From the NCBI GenBank assembly GCA_937974135.1, contig CALJIH010000268.1, forward strand, positions 1 to 25,041: a DNA stretch of 25,041 bases, in the 5' to 3' direction. This document shows, in pieces, positions 6,924 to 14,017 of this stretch. A program made the translations under genes and the position numbers. The notes beneath the pieces were generated by a model. That model saw only the letters and a program-made list of their open reading frames with translations, was not told where the DNA came from and did no database searches. How positions within the stretch are numbered: position 1 is the first letter of the stretch; every line of letters begins with the position of its first letter. This DNA comes from an uncultured Cocleimonas sp. (GTDB taxonomy: Bacteria > Pseudomonadota > Gammaproteobacteria > Thiotrichales > Thiotrichaceae).

Positions 6924-7319
6924 ATGAGTATGAGTGACCCTATTGCAGATATGTTAACGCGTATTAGAAACGGACAACGTGCTAATAAAGTGAGTGTTAG
7001 TTTTTCTGCATCAAATAAAAAATCGGCTGTTTTAGATGTTTTGAGTTCAGAAGGATATATATCTGGATATGAAACCAGTGACGTTGAAGGTAAGCCTGTA
7101 ACTTCTGTTACGTTAAAATATTTTCAAGGTGCTCCAGTAATTAGTACTTTAAAAAGAATCAGTAGGCCTGGACTGCGTATTTTTCGTGGAAAAGATAACC
7201 TGCCAGATGTTATGTCTGGTTTAGGTGTAGCTATTGTTTCAACTTCAAAAGGTGTCATGAGTAGTCGTTCTGCTAAAGCTGAAGGTCATGGCGGCGAAGT
7301 AATCTGTATAGTCGAATAA
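6924..7319 (+). CDS. rpsH: 30S ribosomal protein S8
   Basis: The product has 131 residues (E. coli 130). It opens MSMSDPIADMLTRIRNGQRA and contains LKYFQGAPVISTLKRISRPGLRI in the core and GLGVAIVSTSKGVMSSRSAK at the end, the rRNA-binding STSKG motif being intact. S8 is a primary binder of 16S helix 21 and in E. coli represses the spc operon by binding its mRNA at the rplX-rplE junction. The start at 6924 gives the same MSM N-terminus as E. coli. Confidence 0.98.
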   Translation: MSMSDPIADMLTRIRNGQRANKVSVSFSASNKKSAVLDVLSSEGYISGYETSDVEGKPVTSVTLKYFQGAPVISTLKRISRPGLRIFRGKDNLPDVMSGLGVAIVSTSKGVMSSRSAKAEGHGGEVICIVE

Positions 7320-7332
7320 ATCGGTAATTGAT

Positions 7333-7869
7333 ATGTCAAGAATAGCAAAAATGCCAATTGAGTTGCCTTCAGGAGTTGAAGTAGCAATTAATGGACAAAA
7401 TTTAAATGTTAAAGGTCCAAAAGGATTATTCGATTACACTATTAATTCTGATGTATTAATTACTAAAGAAGATAGCACTCTCGTTTTTAATCCTAGAAAT
7501 GCTAATAATCAAAAGCATTGGGCAATGGCTGGTACTATGAGAGCTGTTACAGGCAATATGGTTACTGGCGTGAGTGAAGGTTTTGAGAAAAAACTTGAGC
7601 TTGTAGGCGTAGGTTACCGTGCACAAGCACAAGGAAATAAATTAAACCTTACATTGGGTTTTTCACATCCTGTAGTACATGATATTCCAGAAGGTGTAAC
7701 TGTTGAAACGCCTAGTCAAACAGAAATAATATTACGTGGTATTGATAAGCAAGTTATTGGTCAAACTGCGTCAGAAATTCGAGCTTACAGACCACCAGAG
7801 CCATACAAAGGTAAGGGTGTTAAATATGCAGATGAACGTATCATCCGCAAAGAAGCAAAGAAAACTTAA
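7333..7869 (+). CDS. rplF: 50S ribosomal protein L6
   Basis: The product has 178 residues (E. coli 177). It is a duplicated two-domain fold, beginning MSRIAKMPIELPSGVEVAIN and ending with the rRNA-binding IRAYRPPEPYKGKGVKYADE motif at about residues 150-168. L6 binds 23S rRNA near the sarcin-ricin loop and the L7/L12 stalk base. It starts 13 bp after rpsH and is followed by rplR after 12 bp, keeping the even spacing of the spc genes. Confidence 0.98.
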   Translation: MSRIAKMPIELPSGVEVAINGQNLNVKGPKGLFDYTINSDVLITKEDSTLVFNPRNANNQKHWAMAGTMRAVTGNMVTGVSEGFEKKLELVGVGYRAQAQGNKLNLTLGFSHPVVHDIPEGVTVETPSQTEIILRGIDKQVIGQTASEIRAYRPPEPYKGKGVKYADERIIRKEAKKT

Positions 7870-7881
7870 GGTAGTGTCGTA

Positions 7882-8235
7882 ATGAATAAGAGAACAGCAA
7901 GAATTCGTAGAGGTAAGCGTTCACGTATGAAAATGCGTGAGTTAGGTGTTAATCGTTTGTCTATATTCCGTAGTTCTAAGCATATATATGCTCAAGTTAT
8001 TTCTGGCGAAGAAAATGTCGTTCTAGCTTCTGCTTCTACTGTGGAAAAGTCTATGCGCGATAGTTTGTCTTACACAGGAAACTCTGAAGCAGCTGCAGCT
8101 ATTGGTAAATTGGTAGCAGAGCGAGCAAAAGAAAAAGGAATTGAATCTGTAGCGTTTGATCGTTCAGGTTTTAAGTATCACGGTCGTGTTAAGGCGTTAG
8201 CAGAAGCGGCGCGTGAAGCGGGATTACAGTTCTAA
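7882..8235 (+). CDS. rplR: 50S ribosomal protein L18
   Basis: The product has 117 residues, the E. coli length. It has a basic N-terminal tail (MNKRTARIRRGKRSRMKMRE), RLSIFRSSKHIYAQVI in the core, and the characteristic VAFDRSGFKYHGRVKALAEA near the end. L18 binds 5S rRNA and attaches it to the 50S central protuberance together with L5. AAGG four codons before the ATG provides a ribosome-binding site. Spacing to rpsE is 12 bp. Confidence 0.98.
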   Translation: MNKRTARIRRGKRSRMKMRELGVNRLSIFRSSKHIYAQVISGEENVVLASASTVEKSMRDSLSYTGNSEAAAAIGKLVAERAKEKGIESVAFDRSGFKYHGRVKALAEAAREAGLQF

Positions 8236-8247
8236 AGGTTTTAAATA

Positions 8248-8757
8248 ATGGCTAGATCAGACAATACAGAAAAGGCAACAGACGGCCTTCAAGAGAAATT
8301 AGTTCACGTAAATCGTGTTGCTAAAGTTGTTAAAGGTGGACGTGTTTTCGGCTTTACCGCATTAGCCGTTGTTGGTGACGGTAACGGAAGAATCGGATTT
8401 GGATACGGTAAAGCTAGGGAAGTCCCTGTTGCTATACAAAAAGCAATGGAAAAAGCTCGTAAAAACATCGTCAATGTTGCCCTAGTAGATGATACTTTAC
8501 AGTATGAAATAAATGCTAGACATGGTGCTGCACATGTATTTATGAAACCAGCTTCAGATGGTACTGGTATCATTGCTGGTGGTGCTATGAGAGCTGTATT
8601 TGAAGTTGTCGGTGTGAAAAACGTTTTGGCTAAATGTGTTGGATCTCGTAATCCAATAAACGTTGTTCGCGCTACTATTAAAGGTCTTGCAGATATGAAC
8701 TCTCCTGAACTGGTCGCTGCAAAACGCGGAAAAACAGTAGAAGAAATTAGAGGTTAA
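8248..8757 (+). CDS. rpsE: 30S ribosomal protein S5
   Basis: The product has 169 residues (E. coli 167). The S5 N-terminal double-stranded-RNA-binding fold contains VAKVVKGGRVFGFTALAVVG and GDGNGRIGFGYGKAREVP. This loop region is where spectinomycin-resistance and ram changes map. The C-terminal domain has GTGIIAGGAMRAVFEVVGV. S5 works with S3 and S4 at the mRNA entry site and in decoding accuracy. No resistance change can be asserted. rpmD begins two bases after the stop. Confidence 0.98.
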   Translation: MARSDNTEKATDGLQEKLVHVNRVAKVVKGGRVFGFTALAVVGDGNGRIGFGYGKAREVPVAIQKAMEKARKNIVNVALVDDTLQYEINARHGAAHVFMKPASDGTGIIAGGAMRAVFEVVGVKNVLAKCVGSRNPINVVRATIKGLADMNSPELVAAKRGKTVEEIRG

Positions 8758-8759
8758 TC

Positions 8760-8948
8760 ATGGCTGCTGATAAACAAATAAAAGTGACTCTTTACCGTAG
8801 TATGAATGGTCGTTTAAAATCACATAAGTCATGTGCTAGAGGTTTAGGAATTCGTAAAATGCATAATAGTGTTTTAGTAGCAGATACTCCTGAAAATCGT
8901 GGCATGATAAATAAAATTTCATACATGCTTCATGTTGAGGAAGTTTAA
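8760..8948 (+). CDS. rpmD: 50S ribosomal protein L30
   Basis: The product has 62 residues (E. coli 59): IKVTLYRSMNGRLKSHKSCA at the start and GMINKISYMLHVEEV at the end. L30 is a small alpha/beta protein on the 23S rRNA surface and is absent from several bacterial groups, so its presence is a lineage character. It is squeezed between rpsE (2 bp) and rplO (1 bp), implying coupled translation. The start AGAGGTTAATCATG has its ribosome-binding site inside the end of rpsE. Confidence 0.97.
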   Translation: MAADKQIKVTLYRSMNGRLKSHKSCARGLGIRKMHNSVLVADTPENRGMINKISYMLHVEEV

Positions 8949-8949
8949 A

Positions 8950-9384
8950 ATGAAACTAAATACTATAAAATCAGCTCCTGGAAGTACTTCTGTTCGTAAA
9001 CGCGTCGGTCGTGGTATAGGTAGTGGTTGGGGTAAGACCTGTGCTCGTGGTCATAAAGGACAGAAATCAAGATCAGGTGGTTTTCATAAGGTAGGTTTTG
9101 AAGGTGGACAAATGCCACTTCAGCGCCGTTTACCTAAAGTTGGATTTAGTTCTAGAGTAGGTCGTGTTAGTTCTGAAGTTCGTCTTAGCGAACTTAATGC
9201 TGTAGGATCTGATGTTATCGATATTGAAGCTTTAAAAGCTTCTAATATTGTTACAAAAAATACTCTGTTTGTGAAAGTAATGCTATCTGGTTCAATTGAT
9301 AAAAAAATTAACTTGAAAGGCATTAAAGTCAGTAAAGGTGCGCGAGAAGCTATTGAAGCTGCTGGCGGAAAAATAGAAGATTAA
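8950..9384 (+). CDS. rplO: 50S ribosomal protein L15
   Basis: From the ATG at 8950 the product has 144 residues, the E. coli length, beginning MKLNTIKSAPGSTSVRKRVG. The earlier in-frame ATG at 8932 lies within rpmD and would give an unlikely N-terminal extension. The glycine- and arginine-rich extended segment that threads into 23S rRNA is present (GRGIGSGWGKTCARGHKGQ, about residues 20-38). L15 is a central 50S assembly protein. It ends 14 bp before secY. Confidence 0.97.
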   Translation: MKLNTIKSAPGSTSVRKRVGRGIGSGWGKTCARGHKGQKSRSGGFHKVGFEGGQMPLQRRLPKVGFSSRVGRVSSEVRLSELNAVGSDVIDIEALKASNIVTKNTLFVKVMLSGSIDKKINLKGIKVSKGAREAIEAAGGKIED

Positions 9385-9398
9385 TAGAGAATTATAGA

Positions 9399-10751
9399 GT
9401 GGCAAAAACTAACGCTACAGGCATGCTTTCAGGTATGGGCAATATTGCAGAAATAAAACAAAGGCTTGCCTTTGTTTTTTTCGCTTTAATTGTGTATAGA
9501 ATTGGAACATTCATTCCGATACCTGGTGTAAATCCTGCTGCGCTACAACAGTTTTTTGACCAAAATACTGGCACCATACTTGGTGTTTTTAATATGTTCT
9601 CTGGTGGTGCGTTACAAAGATTAAGTGTGTTTGCACTGGGTATAATGCCCTATATTTCTGCATCTATTATTGTTCAGTTAATGACACATGTTGTTCCATC
9701 ACTACAACAATTAAAGAAAGAAGGTGAAGCTGGTAAACGCAAGATTACTCAATACACCAGATATGGCACAGTAGCACTTGCTCTATTCCAAAGTATTGGG
9801 ATATCAATGGCTTTAGGCGGCCAAGATTTAGGTGGTGGTCAAACTATTGCCCTGAATCCAGGTATAGGTTTTACAATAACTACTGTTGTATCTTTAGTAA
9901 CGGGTACTCTTTTCTTGATGTGGTTAGGTGAGCAAATTACTGAACGAGGTATTGGTAATGGTATCTCTTTAATTATTTTCGCTGGCATTGTAGCAGGGCT
10001 TCCAACAGCCATAGGTGGTACGTTAGAGTTGGCGAGAAATGGAGAACTTTCATCTGCTTTCATAATAATATTATTATTTATGGCAGTTTTAGTTACTGCA
10101 TTTATTGTATTTATAGAACGTGGCCAAAGAAGAATTACAGTGAATTACGCTAATCGTCAACAAGGCAGAAAAATGGCTATGGGTCAATCGAGTCATCTTC
10201 CTCTAAAGTTGAATATGGCTGGTGTAATTCCTCCTATTTTTGCATCCAGTATTATTCTTTTCCCTTCAAGTTTGGGAAGATGGGTGTCTGATGCTAATGG
10301 ATCAGAATGGTTACAAGATTTTGTAACTATGCTACAGCCAGGGCAGCCTTTGTATGTTCTTTTTTATGCATTAGCGATAATCTTTTTTACCTTCTTTTAT
10401 ACTGCTTTAGTTTTTAACTCACGCGAAACAGCTGATAACCTAAAAAAAGCTGGAGCTTTTATTCCGGGAATAAGACCTGGTAAAGAAACAGCTAAATATA
10501 TTGACGGAGTAATGACGAGGCTAACTGCGGTTGGTGCTATTTATATTACTTTAGTTTGTTTGCTGCCTGAATTCTTGATATTAGGGTGGAATGTACCTTT
10601 CTACTTCGGTGGTACTTCTTTGCTAATTATCGTAGTTGTAGTAATGGATTTTATAGCTCAAGTCCAATCACACATGATGTCTCATCAGTATGAAGGTTTG
10701 ATGAAAAAAGCAAACTTTAAAGCTGGTGGGAAAAAGCCCAAAAAGAAATAA
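9399..10751 (+). CDS. secY: Preprotein translocase subunit SecY
   Basis: The product has 450 residues (E. coli 443), with ten hydrophobic segments typical of the SecYEG channel in the inner membrane. The first segment is near residues 24-42 (FVFFALIVYRIGTFIPIPGV), the plug region follows near 60-75, and the last segment is near 400-420. The cytoplasmic C5 loop carries GIRPGKETAKYIDGVMTRL at about 357-375, including the Arg that is essential for SecA-driven export in E. coli (R357). The start is GTG at 9399, preceded by a weak AGAG. The tail is very basic (KAGGKKPKKK). Its place between rplO and rpmJ is the standard one. Confidence 0.98.
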   Translation: MAKTNATGMLSGMGNIAEIKQRLAFVFFALIVYRIGTFIPIPGVNPAALQQFFDQNTGTILGVFNMFSGGALQRLSVFALGIMPYISASIIVQLMTHVVPSLQQLKKEGEAGKRKITQYTRYGTVALALFQSIGISMALGGQDLGGGQTIALNPGIGFTITTVVSLVTGTLFLMWLGEQITERGIGNGISLIIFAGIVAGLPTAIGGTLELARNGELSSAFIIILLFMAVLVTAFIVFIERGQRRITVNYANRQQGRKMAMGQSSHLPLKLNMAGVIPPIFASSIILFPSSLGRWVSDANGSEWLQDFVTMLQPGQPLYVLFYALAIIFFTFFYTALVFNSRETADNLKKAGAFIPGIRPGKETAKYIDGVMTRLTAVGAIYITLVCLLPEFLILGWNVPFYFGGTSLLIIVVVVMDFIAQVQSHMMSHQYEGLMKKANFKAGGKKPKKK

Positions 10752-10790
10752 TTTTCTTTTTGGTATAGGTTTAATTTAGAGGTTTAACTC

Positions 10791-10904
10791 ATGAAGGTTC
10801 GTGCATCTGTTAAAAAAATGTGTCGTAATTGTCGCGTTGTAAAACGTAAGGGAAAAGTGCGTGTAATATGCTCTGATCCACGCCACAAACAGCGTCAGGG
10901 TTAA
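10791..10904 (+). CDS. rpmJ: 50S ribosomal protein L36, zinc-binding form
   Basis: This 37-residue protein reads MKVRASVKKMCRNCRVVKRK and then GKVRVICSDPRHKQRQG. C11, C14, C27 and H32 are the zinc ligands of the C-plus L36 form, so it needs zinc, unlike the S14 encoded upstream. L36 helps order 23S rRNA in the 50S subunit. The ATG at 10791 has AGAGG at 10778-10782 eight bases before it. It ends the spc set and is followed by 75 bp holding a possible regulatory structure before rpsM. Confidence 0.98.
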   Translation: MKVRASVKKMCRNCRVVKRKGKVRVICSDPRHKQRQG

Positions 10905-10926
10905 TATGTTTTTTTTATTGATTAAC

Positions 10927-10972
10927 ACTGCATTATCGGGTATTGTTGCCCGCCTTTTAAAGCAGTCTGGAG
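10927..10972 (+). promoter_or_regulatory. Nested stem structure before rpsM (alpha-operon leader)
   Basis: ACTGC (10927-10931) and GCAGT (10962-10966) are exact complements and enclose a second stem, CGGG (10937-10940) with CCCG (10949-10952). The outer stem ends one base before the TCTGGAG ribosome-binding site of rpsM. In E. coli this junction carries the pseudoknot bound by S4, which represses the alpha operon. The position agrees, but I could not match the sequence to the E. coli structure, so regulation by S4 is inferred from place alone. Confidence 0.4.
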
Positions 10973-10979
10973 AGTTTTG

Positions 10980-11336
10980 ATGGCTCGTATCGCGGGTATT
11001 AATATCCCTGTAAACAAGCATACTGTAATAGCATTAACTTCTATTTACGGTATCGGTAAAACACGTGCAGCTAATATATGTACGGGCGCTAAAGTATCGC
11101 CTGATACAAAGATTAGTGCTTTGTCCGAAGATGAAGTTGAAAGAATTAGAAAAGAAGTTGCTAAATTTACTGTAGAAGGTGATTTACGACGTGAAGTTTC
11201 TATGAATATCAAAAGTCTGATGGATCTTGGTTGTTTTCGTGGAATTCGTCATCGTCGTGGTTTGCCACTTCGTGGGCAACGCACTAAAACAAATGCTAGA
11301 ACTAGAAAAGGCCCACGTAAGCCAATTCGTAAATAG
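10980..11336 (+). CDS. rpsM: 30S ribosomal protein S13
   Basis: From the ATG at 10980 the product has 118 residues, exactly the E. coli length, beginning MARIAGINIPVNKHTVIALT. The TTG directly before it (10977) is in frame but has worse spacing from GGAG at 10969-10972. The helix-two-turn-helix signature GIYGIGKTRAANIC is present, as is the basic tail KTNARTRKGPRKPIRK that reaches the P-site tRNA. S13 forms bridges to L5 and pairs with S19 in the 30S head. It is the first gene of the alpha set. Confidence 0.98.
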   Translation: MARIAGINIPVNKHTVIALTSIYGIGKTRAANICTGAKVSPDTKISALSEDEVERIRKEVAKFTVEGDLRREVSMNIKSLMDLGCFRGIRHRRGLPLRGQRTKTNARTRKGPRKPIRK

Positions 11337-11379
11337 TTTTAACTAACGTTTATAAATATATAAATATAGGTAAATTCAG

Positions 11380-11766
11380 ATGGCAACAGCCACTAAATCT
11401 CGTAAAAAAGTTAAAAAGTCCGTAAGCGACGGAATCGCTCATGTACACGCATCTTTTAATAATACGATTATTACGATTACTGATCGTCAAGGTAATGCAC
11501 TTTCTTGGGCAACTGCTGGCGGGTCTGGTTTTCGTGGTTCAAGAAAAAGTACTCCATTCGCTGCTCAGGTAGCTGCAGAATCAGCAGGAGAAGCGGCAAA
11601 GCAGTTCGGTTTGAAGAATTTAGATGTTCATGTAAAAGGACCAGGTCCAGGACGTGAGTCTGCAGTTCGTGCTTTAAACAACATAGGTTATAAAATTACT
11701 AACATCATTGATGTAACACCTATTCCTCATAACGGTTGTCGTCCACCTAAAAAGCGTCGAGTGTAG
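11380..11766 (+). CDS. rpsK: 30S ribosomal protein S11
   Basis: The product has 128 residues (E. coli 129). Conserved parts are DGIAHVHASFNNTIITITDR, GGSGFRGSRKSTPFAAQVAA and the C-terminal DVTPIPHNGCRPPKKRRV. S11 sits on the 30S platform near the mRNA exit and the E site and interacts with S18 and S21. The 43-bp gap after rpsM is AT-rich with no clear promoter. The ATG at 11380 has TAGG at 11367-11370 as a weak ribosome-binding site. Confidence 0.98.
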   Translation: MATATKSRKKVKKSVSDGIAHVHASFNNTIITITDRQGNALSWATAGGSGFRGSRKSTPFAAQVAAESAGEAAKQFGLKNLDVHVKGPGPGRESAVRALNNIGYKITNIIDVTPIPHNGCRPPKKRRV

Positions 11767-11779
11767 TCGGAGAGTTATT

Positions 11780-12400
11780 ATGGCCAGATATATAGGACCA
11801 AAATGTAAGCTAATGCGTCGTGAAGGCACTGATCTTTACTTAAAAGGACGTGGACGCGCACTTGAGAACAAATGTAACCTTGAAAAGGTTCCAGGCGTTC
11901 ATGGTGAGCGAAGAACACGTTTGTCAGACTATGGTTTGCAATTACGTGAGAAGCAAAAAGTCCGCAGAATTTATGGTGTTCTAGAAAAGCAATTTAGGAA
12001 TTACTTTAAAGAAGCTGTACGTTTAAAAGGCTCTACTGGTGAGAACTTATTACAACTTTTAGAATGTCGTTTAGATAATGTTGCTTACAGAATGGGTTAC
12101 GGTTCAACTCGTGCTGAAGCACGCCAACTCGTAAGTCATAAGTCAATTATGGTTAACGGTAAGTCTGTGAATATCCCTTCTTATCAGGTTAAAGCTGGCG
12201 ATATTGTCTCTGTTAGAGAAAAAGCAAAAAAGCAGACAAGAATTCAAGATTCAGTCTCTGTTGCTGAGCAAGTTGGTATCCCTGAGTGGTTAGAAGTTGA
12301 TGTAAAGAAATTAGAAGGAACTTTTAAAGCTGCTCCAGAACGTGAAGAATTGCCAGCAGAGATCAATGAATCTCTAATTGTGGAACTTTACTCTAAGTAA
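11780..12400 (+). CDS. rpsD: 30S ribosomal protein S4
   Basis: The product has 206 residues, the E. coli length, and aligns with it throughout: MARYIGPKCKLMRREGTDLYL at the start, then LSDYGLQLREKQKVRRIYG, and the S4 RNA-binding domain LECRLDNVAYRMGYGSTRAE with ARQLVSHKSIMVNGK at about 94-132. S4 nucleates 30S assembly, is a helicase and accuracy factor with S3 and S5, and in E. coli represses its own operon at the rpsM leader. The N-terminal four-cysteine zinc site of some S4 proteins is absent. GGAG at 11769-11772 precedes the start. Confidence 0.98.
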   Translation: MARYIGPKCKLMRREGTDLYLKGRGRALENKCNLEKVPGVHGERRTRLSDYGLQLREKQKVRRIYGVLEKQFRNYFKEAVRLKGSTGENLLQLLECRLDNVAYRMGYGSTRAEARQLVSHKSIMVNGKSVNIPSYQVKAGDIVSVREKAKKQTRIQDSVSVAEQVGIPEWLEVDVKKLEGTFKAAPEREELPAEINESLIVELYSK

Positions 12401-12440
12401 ACTTTCTAGGTTTACTTATCGAATAATTGAGGTTTATATT

Positions 12441-13439
12441 TTGTCTAAATCAACAGATTTACTAAAACCACGTAATATCCAGGTTAAAGACCTAGGCAAT
12501 AACACGTCTAAGATAGTATTAGAGCCGCTCGAAAGAGGTTTTGGTCATACCTTAGGAAATGCATTACGCAGAATCCTGCTTTCTTCAGTACCAGGTTGTG
12601 CTGTTACAGAGGTTAAAATCACAGGTGTTGACCACGAATACACTGCAATGGACGGCGTTCAAGAAGATGTAGTTGATATTCTTCTTAACCTTAAGAAATT
12701 GGCTTTTCGTTTAAACACTAAAGAAGAAGTTTCTTTAGAATTACGTAAAAAGGGCCCTGGTGTTGTTACAGCGGGTGATATTCAGTTGGATCACGATGTT
12801 GAAATCGTTAATCCTGATGCAGTGATTGCTACATTAACAACTGATACTGAATTAGAAATGTCTATTAAAGTTGAGAAAGGCAGAGGTTATCAACCTGCTC
12901 CTGTTAGACGTGGACCTGATTCACCTGAACTTCCTTTAGGAACACTTGTTCTTGATGCTTCATTTAGTCCAGTTGTAAGAGTATCTTACGATGTTGATAG
13001 TGCACGTGTTGAAAATAGAACAGATCTTGATAAGCTTATTATTGAGTTACAATCTGATGGTTCAATTGATGCAGAAGAAACGATTAGCGATGCGGCAACA
13101 ATACTGCATGAGCAATTAGCGGTATTCTTTGACCTTACAATTATAGAGCCAGAACCAGAAGTTGAACCAGAACCAGAAATCGATCCTGTTCTTCTGCGCC
13201 CTGTGGATGATCTAGAGTTAACAGTACGATCTGCTAACTGTTTAAAAGCAGAGCAAGTTTACTATATTGGCGATCTTGTGCAGAAAACAGAAGTAGAGTT
13301 GTTGAAAACTCCTAACTTAGGTAAGAAATCTCTAACAGAGATCAAAGATATCTTGGCTTCACACGGTCTAACTTTAGGAGCACGCCTAGAAAACTGGCCT
13401 CCTGCTTCTATAGAAACAAAAGATTTAAGAGTTGGTTAA
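12441..13439 (+). CDS. rpoA: RNA polymerase alpha subunit
   Basis: From TTG at 12441 the product has 332 residues (E. coli 329), starting MSKSTDLLKPRNIQVKDLGN. TGAGG at 12428-12432 stands eight bases upstream, and E. coli homology begins exactly here (FLKPR aligned to LLKPR). In-frame codons further upstream overlap rpsD and show no homology. The N-terminal domain has the dimerisation segment EPLERGFGHTLGNALRRILL. The C-terminal domain has VRSANCLKAE, with R263 matching E. coli R265, the UP-element contact, and ends in NWPPAS. The linker at about 236-248 is an acidic Glu-Pro repeat (EPEPEVEPEPEIDP). The rare TTG start may lower its translation relative to the neighbouring ribosomal genes. Confidence 0.97.
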   Translation: MSKSTDLLKPRNIQVKDLGNNTSKIVLEPLERGFGHTLGNALRRILLSSVPGCAVTEVKITGVDHEYTAMDGVQEDVVDILLNLKKLAFRLNTKEEVSLELRKKGPGVVTAGDIQLDHDVEIVNPDAVIATLTTDTELEMSIKVEKGRGYQPAPVRRGPDSPELPLGTLVLDASFSPVVRVSYDVDSARVENRTDLDKLIIELQSDGSIDAEETISDAATILHEQLAVFFDLTIIEPEPEVEPEPEIDPVLLRPVDDLELTVRSANCLKAEQVYYIGDLVQKTEVELLKTPNLGKKSLTEIKDILASHGLTLGARLENWPPASIETKDLRVG

Positions 13440-13474
13440 TCAACTTAACTGAATTTAATACAGGTTTACAAAAA

Positions 13475-13846
13475 ATGCGTCATCATAAAATAGGCAGACA
13501 ACTTAGCCGCAACAGCAGTCACCGTAAAGCGACTTTGCAAAGTTTATCTACTGCACTTATCAAACACGGTGCTATTAAGACTACTGTGGCTAAAGCAAAA
13601 GAGCTACGTCGTGTTGCAGAGCCATTAGTAACTCGTGCAAAAGTTGATTCTGTGCACAATCGTCGTACTGCATTCGCACGTTTACGTGATGATGAGTGTG
13701 TTGGTATTTTATTTAATGAACTAGGACCACGTTATAAAGAGCGTCCGGGTGGATACACGCGTATCATTAAGTGTGGTTATAGAGCTGGTGATAATGCACC
13801 AATGGCATTTATTGAGTTTGTTGATAGACCTGAAACTGCTGAATAA
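13475..13846 (+). CDS. rplQ: 50S ribosomal protein L17
   Basis: The product has 123 residues (E. coli 127). It opens MRHHKIGRQLSRNSSHRKAT and ends with YTRIIKCGYRAGDNAPMAFI and EFVDRP, all standard L17. The protein binds 23S rRNA near the exit tunnel. CAGG at 13461-13464 precedes the ATG at 13475. It is the last gene of the superoperon and is followed within 25 bp by a strong intrinsic terminator. Confidence 0.98.
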   Translation: MRHHKIGRQLSRNSSHRKATLQSLSTALIKHGAIKTTVAKAKELRRVAEPLVTRAKVDSVHNRRTAFARLRDDECVGILFNELGPRYKERPGGYTRIIKCGYRAGDNAPMAFIEFVDRPETAE

Positions 13847-13870
13847 TTAGTACTAAAACTACTATCAAAG

Positions 13871-13897
13871 CCGAGATTATTATCTCGGTTTTTTTTT
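13871..13897 (+). terminator. Intrinsic terminator of the S10-spc-alpha superoperon
   Basis: CCGAGAT (13871-13877) and ATCTCGG (13882-13888) form a perfect 7-bp stem with a TATT loop, followed by nine T residues (13889-13897). It starts 25 bp after the rplQ stop and is the first strong terminator after the one at 588-622, so the whole rplC-rplQ block may be one transcription unit. Confidence 0.92.
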
Positions 13898-13950
13898 GTA
13901 TTATTACTTTAATATATTGATTATTAATGAGTCATATTGAATTGGTAAGA

Positions 13951-13978
13951 TTGACTATTGTTAATAATCTCATACACT
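13951..13978 (+). promoter_or_regulatory. Candidate bioB promoter
   Basis: TTGACT (13951-13956) and TACACT (13973-13978) are separated by 16 bp and would start transcription near 13985, about 33 nt before the bioB ATG. The -35 box is good and the -10 box is mediocre. It lies after the rplQ terminator, so bioB needs a promoter of its own here. Confidence 0.4.
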
Positions 13979-14017
13979 ACTGTATCGTTTAATTAAGAAT
14001 TACGTATAGGTAAACAA

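Noticed and set aside
13985..14017. Possible BirA (biotin repressor) operator before bioB: GGTAAACAA at 14009-14017 with a weak left half at 13985-13993
   Set aside because: The right half resembles the BirA half-site with one mismatch, and the 15-bp spacing is suitable. The left half differs from the consensus at about half its positions, and the right half simply abuts the ATG. Too weak to annotate.
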